From Fennellomyces sp. T-0311 (lineage: Eukaryota; Mucoromycota; Mucoromycetes; Mucorales; Lichtheimiaceae), in assembly GCA_025266875.1 (NCBI GenBank), contig JALLLT010000061.1, positions 114,203 to 178,202 on the forward strand: a stretch of DNA of 64,000 bases, written 5' to 3'. Below are positions 52,938 through 63,331 of this stretch, one piece after another. How positions within the stretch are numbered: the stretch's first letter is position 1; every line of letters begins with the position of its first letter. The translations under genes were made by a program, and so were the position numbers. Below the pieces are notes generated by a model, which was not told where the DNA came from, did no database searches, and saw only the letters and a list, made by a program, of their open reading frames with translations.

Positions 52938-55900
52938 GAGCAGTTCGCCCAACAGCAGCTACAGCAGCAACAACAGCTCCAGCAGCAAGCCAACCAGGCT
53001 ACGACGGTTAGCAATTTGCGACCATTGATGCAGAACCTGAACCTGAATGGGGATGGGGACGCTTTGAACATTGCCGTGAACGCAGCGCGCATTCCCCACG
53101 GTGCTGGACCCACCGTTACGACGCCAGTCCAAAACCATCAGGTTGTGGATACGGATGTCGATATGCCGCTTGCACCCTTGAGTTCGTCTCTTCATTCAAT
53201 TCATGCCGATCCAAAGGTCTTGAAGGTCCAGAGTGTTAAGCGTCTCAGGGAGGAGCATGATGCTCTTACAACGCGCATTGCCCGATTGACTGCACAGGGC
53301 ACACCAACTTCTCTTGAGGAACATACCTTGGTTGACGAACTCGTAAAAGAGTGCGATGCCATGCGCGGTAGACTTCTCTCCGTATGCTTAGGCTACCATA
53401 TGGATCACCCCGATAAGCCTGAGTTCTGGACTCCTGAGATAAAGAATGAAAGAGCTCAAAAGATGGCAAAACGGGAGGCTGTACAGGCTAAAGCTGAGGT
53501 TATGGCACCCGTTCCTAGTGGGTTGCCTAAGTTAATCTTGAATACGTTGCCCTCGTCGCGTAACAACAGCAGGGACTCCAAGGAAAAAGGTTATCCTACC
53601 ACCGTCCATTGGGCGAGAGTTTTTGAATCCTCTATCAAGGTTCATAACTTAGATGTAGAGAACCATTGGAAGAGATTGCTTTACTTCGCACTCGACCATT
53701 CCCAGCGTGAACGGTTGTCAACTTTTTTGAAGGACACCTATCCTTCGTCCAAGCCAACTTGGGCGCAAGCCAAAGAAGGCATCGCGACCTTGTTCGACAC
53801 CATAGTGCAAAGACGTTACAACAATGAGCAGGTTCTTGAGTGCTATCAAAAGCATTCAGAAAGTCTCGCGGAGTACGTTGAGTGCTTCCTCGAACTTGTA
53901 GCAGCAAGTGAATATTCGCCTGCTAATCAAGTAGTGTTTGATACGTTCCTTGTTCATATGCAAGAGGATTCATGCCAGGAGGCCTATAAATGGCTTTCCA
54001 AGGAGTACAGCAACAACTGGCCCTCTGATATCAATGAGGTTGCCCCTCATATCATTGCGTTGAGTACCCCCAGAGGCGAAAGACAGCACCACCATTCGTT
54101 CCGTAAGTCGCACAACCACCGTCATCATCCGTATGATAGGGAAAGTCGCCACGATCCTTCACGTGTGCAGGAACAGCACTTCGCTCCTGGGAACAGTGGC
54201 GGTGACACCAAGAAAGTCCGAGGCAACGGGCCAAAGTCCAACAAGGACAAGAAGCCTTGGCGCAGCTCTGCCAGCCGAGCGTACTTCAATCGCGCTGCCA
54301 AACAGGCAAAGAAAAATCATGACCAGCAAAGGAAAGATGCTGAGAGAGGCGAACCATCCTCTTCACCCTGTAAGTTTTCCCGAATGGCCGGTTTTAGGAA
54401 CACTACCAAAATCGGACCTTCCGTCATTCACGATGATGAGACACTAATTCCGGTCATCATACAGAATACCGAGGTCCACTGTCTACTAGATCCAGGGGCT
54501 AATTTTTCGTCGTTGTCGCCCGAGTTCTGCAAAGAACAAGGAATCATCATAAATAAACCATCTAAGGATGCTGAACCAATCTATCTTGCAGATGGAACTA
54601 TCGCAGATTGCAGAGCTGGTTACACACAGGAATTATTAGTGGAATACCAACAGGAAGTTTTCATCAATTACAGCTTTGAGGTTATGCCCTTAGCTAGAGG
54701 TCATGCAGCTTCTATCGGCCATGATCTTATGAGAAAATTTGGTATTGGATTTACAAATCTTGCCACTAGCTTTGACAAACCTGATCGGTTTGAAGCACCG
54801 GACCCAGAACACGCTTTGCCACAGCCAAATGCTTCACCTGCAGGCACACCTGCGGAGCACAAAGCTTTTATGGCGGCCATTCAACCATACTTGGATGAAA
54901 ACGTGGCCATACCGCCTAATGCTTTTTGTACCTTACCCGAAGCTAAAATATATCTTCCCACGCCTGAGGGTAAAGTTGTTTACTGTAAACAATACCGCTT
55001 GGCGTATCATGATCGTCCTATTGTACAGCAAGCCATTGACAAATGGAAAGCTGATGGAATTATTGCCGAGGTTCCACGGAACATACCTGGACCAAAATGG
55101 AATAATCCTCTTACCGTAGCACCTAAGAAAGACGCTCTCGGAAGGAAAGTTGGGCACAGAATTTGCCTTGACGTGCGGGCTTTGAATTTATTGCTCCCCG
55201 AGGACTATCATGGATTGCCACTTATTTCTGATATCTATGATAAGATTGGCATGGCAAAAGCAAACGTGTATACAACGCTGGACATAACAGCCGCGTTTAA
55301 CAAGATGCCTTTAGCATCATTTGAAGACGCAATCAAAACGTCTTTTCGGCTCCGGATGGCAAAGCCTATTACCATATTGGTTCATGTTTTGGTATCAAAT
55401 TTTTAAGTTCTGCATTTCAACGCTGCATAGTTACCTTGACCCGCGATCTTCAAGATTTTACTGCTGTGTTTGTCGATGATCTGGTGATCTTTAGCTCCAA
55501 TATGGAAGAACATCGAAAACATGTTATTGAAGTTCTAAAACAACTTACCGCAGTTAACTTGACTCTGCAACCCAAAAAATGCGCATTTGGCATGTGATCT
55601 ATTTATTTACTAGGATTCCATATTGCGGAGCATGGCATGAAAATTCCAGACGACCGAAAGGTAGCAAATGTCAGAGAATGGCCTGTACCAAGAACAGGAA
55701 AGGACATTGAGCGATTTCTGGGCGTGATCAATTACTTTCAGGAACACATTCCCAATGCATCACAGCTTACTGCACCCTTGGATGCACTTCGCAAATGTGG
55801 AGATCTCACCCCAATTTGGACCGAGACTCACATGCTCGCTTTCAATAAGCTCAAATACGTTCTCACACAACGTCCCATTCTTTATGCACCTTCGTTTGAA

Positions 55901-56017
55901 CATCGTTTTTGCATTGCCACTGACGCAAGCAATACTGGAATTGGTGCAGTGCTTTTTCAGAAGATCGATGGCAAGATCCGTCATATTGCTTTCCAAGCAA
56001 GAGCGCTCACTGCCGCT

Positions 56018-56417
56018 TGTGGTGAGAGAGTTATAAGAAATGGAATTGGTAACAAGAATAGGATTCGTTGAGAATCTGAATAATTGTATCTCCTTTATTA
56101 TGGATGAACTCTCTCTCTTTTATATCTTTTACTGGAGATTCTAATATCCGTTCCTGGATAAATGATACTTGGTCGAGGACGTATCGGGTTGCGTGTTCAT
56201 CTTACGTTTTACCGACGACGGCAGATATCGACTCCGTGTACTCTGTGATAGGTGCATGTCCTGTAGAACATCATTCAGCTTCCTTGAAACCGGTGTAAGG
56301 TAATACCGTTCATATCTTAGTCATCAATACTCTTCCAGAGTGTTCGTCTGATGGAATGTGCTAGAATGGATGTTTGACCGATCTCCATTGTGTGCATACA
56401 TGTAGTGGTTCACCACA
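56018..56417 (-). mobile_element. Solo LTR, family B copy 2, in RNase H of element E
   Basis: 400 bp, TGTGGTGAG..TTCACCACA, with the perfect duplication CCGCT (56013-56017 and 56418-56422). Removal rejoins ARALTA with AERRYCVTKQELL of RNase H. It is the empty-site reference for the CACTA insertion at 23646. TATAAAAG and AATAAAGG read on the minus strand. Confidence 0.92.
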
Positions 56418-58211
56418 CCGCTGAACGACGCTACTGTGTAACCAAGCAAGAACTTTTGTGTGTCATTTTTGCACTCAACCGCTTCCATGTTTACATTTGG
56501 CAAAATTTCTTCCAACTGTACACTGATCACAAGAGCCTGATTTACATCCACAAACAGGAGAACTTAAATCATATGCTTCTCAAATGGTATGATCGTATTG
56601 TCTCTTACGATTTTGAAGTCATTCATCTGCCAGGCATTCAAAATGTTTTGCCTGATCGTTTATCGCGCCTTTTCTCAGTGGATCAGCCGCTGGAGGGGGG
56701 TGAAACTGGTATGATTACCAAGAACGATTACCCTGACACCTATGACCTGCATCAACAGGATAGTTTAAACGTCAACCGGGCAGCAATTATAGACACAGAT
56801 GAGTTGCTTGTACCACCGAAAGCAGATCGCCAAGAGCTTCTGGAAACTTCACATTTGTTAGGACACTTCAGTGCAACCGCAATTGTGAAAGACTTACACG
56901 CTCAAGGGATACACTGGCCTTCCTTAAAGGAAGAGGCTTTAAAGCTGGTAAAATCATGTACACAGTGTCAAAAATTCAATATAGCTACCAAAGGCTATCA
57001 TCCCTTATGACCAATTTCCAGCGCTATTCCAGGCGATCATTGGGCTATTGATACAGCTGGAAAATTTCCCACTTCAAAGTCTGGAAACTCCTATCTCCTT
57101 ATTTTGGTTGACATTTGCACACGATTCTGCATTTTGAGACCATTGCCAGATAAGTCAGGTGCTACAATCGCTCAATGCTTAGTTCAAATCTTTTGCGATT
57201 TTGGATTACCCCGCATTGTACAATCGGACAATGGTACCGAATTTGTCAATGACGTTATGAGCAGATTTGCAGATGCAGCAGGTTTTGAACAGCGCTTGAT
57301 CACTGCTTATCATGCCAGTGCTAATGGTGCCGCAGAGCGCTGGGTACAATCATCTATACGTGGCATTAAAAAGGCTATGCAAGGAGCAACTACAGACTGG
57401 GATGCCTTTGTACCAAGCATACAGCTTAGTCTAAATAACAAAGTGTCTGAAAGGCACAATACCTGACCTTTCACACTGATGTTTGCCCGAACTCTGAATA
57501 ACTTTAAAGATTATCGGAAAGACATGCCGTTGGTTCCGCTCACCGATAAAGAAATCGATGATCATATCGACCATATCGCAAATATCGTTTTTCCAGTGAT
57601 AAACGAAAAAACAGAGCAGATCAACAAAAAACGCAAAGAAAAGTTTGACAAAAGTCATCGTATGGTTGATTATCCTCCTAACAGTCATGTTATGGTACGC
57701 AATCGATCGCGAATGCCAGTCAAAGCTTGATCCCACCTGGGTTGGATCCTACAAAGTGGTCAGACGCACAGATGGAGATTCCTACATTCTCAGAGATCTT
57801 CAAGGAGATCTGGAATTGCGGGGTTATAAAGCTTATGAGCTGAAAGAAGCCATTTCCACAAGGAAAACGACTGGTAAGGATAGAGCCTATTTTGTGCATG
57901 CAATCGTAGCACACAGAAAAGGCAAGAACCAAACGTATGAATACAAAGTGCGTTGGAAAGGCTATGGTCCTCATGAAGACACATGGGAACCTCCACAGAG
58001 TTTTGATGATGTGCAAACTATCAGTGACTACTGGAAAAAGATTGGCTAAAAAGAGCCAACAGGCTCTAAAAAGGGAAAACGGAAACAACCTGCTAGACAT
58101 GCAGCTTCCGTAAATAAGAAACGACGCTTATAATAAGACCTACCCATTTCATAGATAATACCCCTCAAAGGATACTTTTATTATACCGGCGTCAAGCCTG
58201 GGGGAGGGTCA

Positions 58212-58390
58212 TGTCGTATCCAGTGGTATCAGGAGACAAATGAGTTGTATCTGGTGTAACATGCGGTAGCTTAAGAATAGACTATTTTCAATTTGTGTTT
58301 CTCTCTCTCTTTTCTGGAATAAATCTCTCCTATAAAGAGTCTCACGAATTACTTCGTCCACACACACACATAACCACACCAAACACTTCA
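58212..58390 (+). repeat. 3' LTR of element E
   Basis: 179 bp, TGTCGTATCCAG..AAACACTTCA, after the polypurine tract. Directly followed by the right part of an LTR-G copy. Confidence 0.85.
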
Positions 58391-58715
58391 ATAATAAATG
58401 CTTATTCATGATCAGATTTCCTTAAGCCAGTGTTTTCATGAGTGATGTGTAATGTCAACCTTATTATCGTTGAGCAGTTACGGATCGTGATGATCGATAG
58501 GATGAATGCTGACAGAGCATATCCATAAAGAGATGCATTGATCGGAAGGTCGTGTCTATGAGTAACCTGATTGGCTGAGTATTTGGTAAGCATGAAGCTC
58601 AACGTTCCGATGTCAGAAGTGGGAAGCGGCGGTAAGGATGGAAAGCTCTTATTCGCTGATGGACAGCATAGATGACAAAGAAGCTTGTTAAGGTGTGTTC
58701 ATGTTGGATACAACA
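58391..58715 (-). mobile_element. LTR G copy 2, truncated at the junction with element E
   Basis: Matches 39290-39616 of LTR G copy 1 (ataataaatgctta..gttggatacaaca), with scattered differences. The first 90 or so bases of LTR G are missing where LTR E ends. This fits an E insertion in this LTR, but the other half is not found at the left end of E. Confidence 0.8.
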
Positions 58716-58728
58716 AGTGAATTAGGTG

Positions 58729-58932
58729 AAGGAAAACAAATGAATAAAGATGACTTGATAGATCGTGTCTTACCAAGAAGCAACACGTAGCTCTTTTCCT
58801 GCTGAACACATATATCTCTATCACACATTTAGTATAACCAACTAGTTAGAAAAACATATATATATCCTCCATCATTGTAGACAATAAAGGTATCCATCAA
58901 GTCATCTTTATTCTTTTGTTTTCCTTTGCCTT
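58729..58932. repeat. Inverted repeat with about 36-bp arms
   Basis: Left arm near 58733-58768 (GGAAAACAAATGAATAAAG then ATGACTTGAT) and right arm near 58895-58931 (ATCAAGTCAT then CTTTATTCTTTTGTTTTCC) are inverted copies with about 2-3 mismatches and a loop of about 130 bp. It could be the relic of a small transposon or of two LTR ends facing each other. No protein is encoded. Confidence 0.6.
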
Positions 58933-59241
58933 GTCATAGCCATTTCTGGCGGACTTCCTTTTGTTTCCTTTTCAGATGATCCTTCCTTGTCGCACAGTAT
59001 TAGCTGTTGCACAGATCGCTGCGGTACGCCGCAGTACCTCTTGTACTCCCTTTAGTATTATCTTTATCATCATATTCATTATTCATATCATGCGCAGCAA
59101 TCCACAGTAAGCCGCAGTAGTATTTTATTAACATTAGAAAACATATAAATATCCCCTTAGACTAAAAGAATAAACGTTATCTTATGACTTCTCTTTCAAA
59201 CCTTTTTCTGTTATTGGCTACAGTTCATCCGCCAACAAGTG
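58933..59241. other. Unassigned AT-rich spacer
   Basis: About 300 bp between the inverted repeat and the LTR F fragment. Contains TATAAATA (about 59145) and AATAAA (about 59168), so it may be the tail of another LTR, but no start or partner was found. Confidence 0.3.
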
Positions 59242-59557
59242 TGTCGTATCCTACACCTTCCCACAGAGAATGCCTTCTTGTTTCAGTCTCAGACACATCC
59301 ATTCTATTCGTTCTTTCGACGGCACCAACTGTACGTCATCCATTGGTCCAGTTTCTGCCAACATCTGTCCAAAACTACTTTGATCTAGATTAGGACATCA
59401 AAGGACTCATCGAGTTTACCCGAAACATGGATAAGTTACTTAACAGGACGCTCGTCCTATATCGCCGCCTAAACATGGATTTGGAACATCGCCAAGAAGC
59501 GTTCATCCCGACCGCTTCAACAATATAAATATCTGAGTAGTTTGTCATCAATAAAAA
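59242..59557 (+). mobile_element. LTR F copy 3, truncated
   Basis: TGTCGTATCCTACACC.. matches the two LTRs of element F through tcatcaataaaaa and then stops; the last 50 or so bases are absent. The sequence that follows is the upstream region of the Crypton-type gene. Confidence 0.85.
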
Positions 59558-59671
59558 GTGATTATTTTGTAGATTACACAGTGCGTCCCCGACGCAAGTC
59601 CCCACTGTAGCAGGGACTCTGCCAGAATAATTTTTTTGAGGTTCTGATAAGGGTGGGCAAGTTGTGCCTGC

Positions 59672-59742
59672 ATGAGTCACTGAGGTTATACAAGAGAATG
59701 CGCATGAGTCACTAGGGTTATACAAAAAATACATGAGTCATT
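59672..59742. promoter_or_regulatory. Three TGAGTCA (Gcn4/AP-1-type) sites in a short tandem repeat
   Basis: CATGAGTCACT-GAGGTTATACAA occurs as three imperfect copies; TGAGTCA cores are at 59673-59679, 59705-59711 and 59734-59740, about 150-215 nt before the recombinase ATG. TGA(C/G)TCA is the known bZIP (Gcn4/AP-1) core. Regulation by such a factor is inferred. Confidence 0.5.
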
Positions 59743-59887
59743 GAGCTGTCAAGTCTAAGTGTGTCATATCGTATCGCTGAATAGTCAGTATGAAGTGCTC
59801 AATAAAGATCTTGTTGCGCGTTAAGCTTAAATACGCGCCAATTCTCACTTAAAGTCATCAGTTTTCTTCATTTTTTTTTTCACGATC

Positions 59888-62787
59888 ATGGGTGGCCCTG
59901 GAAGCGGTAAACGTTCTGCAAATGGTGCGCGTGCAGTATCTCGTCTACCAAATGCGAATCTTCTCCAATCGAACAACACCGAGTCATCGTCGTCTACAAG
60001 GGCAACTGCCATGGCACCTTTACCTGTTGGAGAAAACGAGGCGTACATTCTTGCCAGAGATCGAGCAGCCTTGGAAACTTTTCGGCTTTCGCGAGAAGCT
60101 CGCCCGATCAACACACAAAAGGCCTACAAGAACCGTCAGAAGGAATTCAAGAAATGGTGCCTTGAGCAAGGTGTTAACGATATTCCTGATGATGGCAAGT
60201 TGCATTTGTTCTTGAAAACCGAGGTAAGCTCTTACTCGAAATATTAGTGTGCATTACGTCTAATAAGCCCTTTTACAGGTTGCTTTTCGTTTGCGTCGAA
60301 AGCCAGGGAAGAAGAGAAAGGAGCCTGAAGAACCGCGCGTACCCAAAGGACGATTGTCGCCTGTTGCATCAAGCTCGTCTGCTATACCTGCAGAAACCAG
60401 CACGGCCTCCATGTCAAACGATGATCTCGACAATGTCAATGGTGACGACAATGACACCGACAATGGCGACGACGAAGACGACGAAGATCTCCCTGAGATT
60501 GCATTTCCGTATGCTGACCTGGAACTCCTTAACTCAGAAGTATCTTCCTCATCATCCAGCAACAGTGCCAATACTGCTACCAACGTTGATCCTGAGACTG
60601 CTGAGCTTGCTGCCGCTTCTGTTGCAGTTCCGCATGGCAAACGCATGAAACTGGCAACTGTGGAGATGTACGCTGCCTCGATAGTCGATCTTTGGGCCGA
60701 ACAATGCCTGACAAGTAACGTTTTCCGTCCGAGTCCCCGTGGAAAACGTGTTACAGCTTTACTTGATTGGTTGCGCAAGGAAGACAACAGAATTAGCCGC
60801 GAGAATTTCGACGACAGAGGTGCATTTACTGCCGCTGATGGCTATGCAACACGCGCCGAAATGGAAGATATTGTCAACTACTTCTTCAGCCAGGACAGTG
60901 AGCTTGGCCTACGCAACGGTGTGTCATTCCTTCTACAGCATTATGGCTTGCTTCGTGGCGAAAGTATTCGTGGTTTGGAGTTTCCGGATCTGCAGTCGGT
61001 CCATCTGGAGTACGAAGGAATAACTGACTGTCATGCACTGGTGATGATTCTCAAACAAGGCAAGACCAACAAGAACGGCCGTGTTGAGGTTGCAGGATGC
61101 TTGCGCAACAAGAAGGTAGACATTTGCCCGCAGATGATGCTTTCGTTCTACTTGTTCAGCCGCTACCATCACGATACCAAGGAGGAGTTTCCTGGATTGA
61201 ACTGCAATTCTGACTGGTATCATTACAAGTTGATCAAGCCCAATGACGCCGATCCCACCAAGGCACTAAGCTACAACCAGCATCTGTCCGTCATTAAAGA
61301 TGCGTTCAAGGCCATCGGTCTTCACTCCAAGGCCAAGACCCATGCAATGCGAGGTGCTGGTGCGCGAATGGCAGAAATTGCAGGATCGAGCGAGGCAGCT
61401 ATTCATCGTGCTGGTCGTTGGAACTCTAGTTCACTCACCACAAGCTATTTAACCAATCTCCCTCATGAGTTCTTACGAACCTTGGCAGGATTTCCGCGGG
61501 AAGCCGGTCAGTTCTATCTCGTCCGAGCTACTGTGATGCCACCCGAGAGACTGCGCAAGATGGTGTTTCCGTTCGTCGACCATTGGCGCGAGCGACTTGA
61601 TACAGATGGTGGTGTTGAAGAGACTTCATGTGCTGCTGACATGTTCTTGAAGCTGCTCGAGCAGTTGCGAATTGTGTTCTTGCAGGATTCTGTGGTGTTG
61701 AAGAAGAAGTTTCCAAACCATTATCTGTGGGGCGATGACCTATTTCAAGATGAGAACTATCTGGAATTTGAAAGGTAACTCTGCCTGCAATTATGTACCA
61801 AGTAGACTATGTGCTAAATACAGCTTTATACACTATATACGCAGGGCCCTGAATAGTGCATTGGACGCTGATGTTGAACCAACGGAACTGTTGCTGCAGC
61901 GAGCTGTGCCAGTCATTGAACAGCAATTAGCGGATATAAACCAACAACTTGCGTCACGTATCGAAGTACAGAACCAGATGTTCAACACTCAGTTTGCCGC
62001 CCTCAAACAGCAGGTTCAGGTGCTTATTTCCACCCTCACTCCACTCCAAGCGATGCCTGGACTGATCGAACAGTCCAACAGCACAAACGAGCTGATACGG
62101 CACTGGTCAAACGTTGCATCTGGTCATATTCCATTGACAGTGTCACTCAACTTAGGCCAAGGCCAAAACCTCCAGCAACAACAGCAACAACAACAACAAC
62201 AACAACAACAACACAACAACAACAACAGCAACAGCAACAGCAACAACATCAACAACAGCAACAACAGCAGCAACAGCAGCAACAGCAACAGCAGGTAGCA
62301 GAAGCACCACCACTGACTTCGGCGATTGTTTCACTGCCATATCTTCCTCCGTTCCACCAGTTGCTCCAGTATCGCAATACCCATGCCTCCTTCTAACCCT
62401 GCTTTGTCAAACTCATCCACACGAGCCTCGGAACCAAGTGGGCCACCAGTTGGTCTTCGAATGTCAAGAAATACCATTACCTTTGATATGCTCTGGAAGG
62501 AATGGTTTGTAGGCATCCATCCTCAGTTTGTTGCCTTTGGCGATTTGGAACGTGATTGGGGTTACAAGTGGAGATTGGATAAGTATGGTCTTCTTGACGA
62601 AGGGGAGAAGAAATGGGTACAATGCAGGGGAAACCTCATAGCAGGTATCCAGGATTTTGCCAAAAGGAATGGTATCAATGATCAAGCCGCTCTGGCGATA
62701 CTCGAGGCGAGAAGGCTTTCACAGAAAAATAGATCTCTTAACAGCATAGCTTATAGCAAAGCAACTCTTGCTGAATTCTTTAGATAG
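59888..62787 (+). CDS. Crypton-type tyrosine recombinase with GCR1_C-like DNA-binding domain, 4 exons
   Basis: Exons 59888-60223, 60279-61774, 61845-62294 and 62361-62787; introns of 55, 70 and 66 nt are GT..AG. The total of 2709 nt gives 902 aa with no stop. N-terminal SAM-like helical part (NTQKAYKNRQKEFKKWCLEQ) and an acidic linker. Recombinase core: Arg in YGLLRGESIRGLEF (about 338), H-X2-R in THAMRGAGA (467/470), Trp in AGRWNSSSL and nucleophile Tyr in TTSYLTNLP (about 502). Then a coiled coil (EQQLADINQQLASRIEVQNQ), a polyQ/N tract and a C-terminal GCR1_C-like domain: FDMLWKEWFVG (about 805), DLERDWGYKWR. Recombinase plus GCR1_C is the hallmark of fungal Cryptons, which move as DNA circles; a domesticated descendant is the alternative. 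No element ends were found. Confidence 0.85.
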
Positions 62788-63031
62788 TACATACCTCTTC
62801 CATCACCTCTTTCCTTCTTGCTCGCTTACTTCTTAAACACATATATATTCTATATTTCTTCCTTTCATCCATATCGCCCCTATCAGTATTTAAATATACA
62901 TATTTACCAGATAAGGCGCCATTTACTCTGCAATGTTGTTTGAATATCACTGTTTTAAATAGTAGAATAATCATTATAGTAGCGTATGACATTAACTGTT
63001 CCATTCTATAGAAAGCATACTTGAATGTTCA
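62788..63031. other. 3' flank of the Crypton-type gene
   Basis: AT- and pyrimidine-rich, without an ORF. The junction to LTR I at 63032 shows no clear target-site duplication because the far end lies outside the window. Confidence 0.4.
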
Positions 63032-63306
63032 TGTGGTATCCAAGGTACTAGCTAGTCGGCACTACCGGGTAAACGTATGACGGTACCTGAATAATACATT
63101 GACAGCCTTCCGGCTTGACTAGATCTTCCAAGAAGTCTAGAAACATTGCCGTGTCGGCTATATGATATGGCATCCTCCCGACCACGGCTATTTGATTATG
63201 AGTTTTATCTCGAGCAATATAAATAGAGAGAACCGTTAACATAATAAAGACATATTCGATTCTCACAGAACTTACTGTTTTTCTCGATCCATTCTCTCTC
63301 ACCACA
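63032..63306 (+). repeat. 5' LTR of element I (Ty3, E/F-related)
   Basis: 275 bp, TGTGGTATCCAAGG..TCTCTCACCACA. TATAAATA at about 63219, AATAAA at about 63244 and TCTCACAGAAC at 63261. The start resembles LTRs A, E, F and G; the end is the same as LTR B on its own strand. The 3' LTR is outside the window. Confidence 0.75.
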
Positions 63307-63319
63307 TTTTTTTCTGTGA
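63307..63319 (+). other. Probable primer-binding site of element I (self-priming type)
   Basis: T-run then CTGTGA; TTCTGTGA (63312-63319) is the exact complement of TCACAGAA in the LTR (63263-63270). No TGG. Confidence 0.5.
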
Positions 63320-63331
63320 ATAACCATTACT

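Larger units (their letters stand above)
37252..58049 (+). pseudogene. Element E gag-pol (Gag, protease, RT, RNase H, integrase, chromodomain), broken
   Basis: Gag starts at ATG 37252 (MNVNDLVNTPAT) and is Gln-rich with a repeated WEQF(V/A)QQQLQQQ. It is cut at 37571 by element F and resumes at 52943. Protease: CLLDPGANFSSLS. RT: YTTLDITAAFNKMPL and VFVDDLVIFSS (VDD rather than YLDD). RNase H: IATDASNTGIGAVLF, interrupted at 56017/56423. Integrase: HHC2-like zinc region, DHWAIDTAG, QSDNGTEF, and E in GAAERW. Chromodomain YEYKVRWKGYGPHEDTWEP targets insertion in related elements. Damage: -1 shift near 55350, TGA at 55595, 57008 and 57464, and a frameshift near 57710. It could not encode a working polyprotein. 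Confidence 0.88.
37030..58390 (+). mobile_element. Element E: chromodomain Ty3 (chromovirus) retrotransposon, heavily interrupted
   Basis: LTRs of 179 bp at 37030-37208 and 58212-58390 bound a gag-pol split by element F (37572-52937) in gag and by solo LTR B (56018-56417) in RNase H. The polypurine tract ctgggggagggtca precedes the 3' LTR. No matching TSD is seen: the left flank is ACAAC (DIRS DNA), while the right flank is ATAAT inside an LTR-G copy. The two ends may therefore come from different insertions joined by recombination. Confidence 0.8.

Noticed and set aside
62170..62300. CAA/CAG/AAC repeat as an independent microsatellite locus.
   Set aside because: It is in frame inside exon 3 of the recombinase gene as a Gln/Asn tract, ending at a splice donor.
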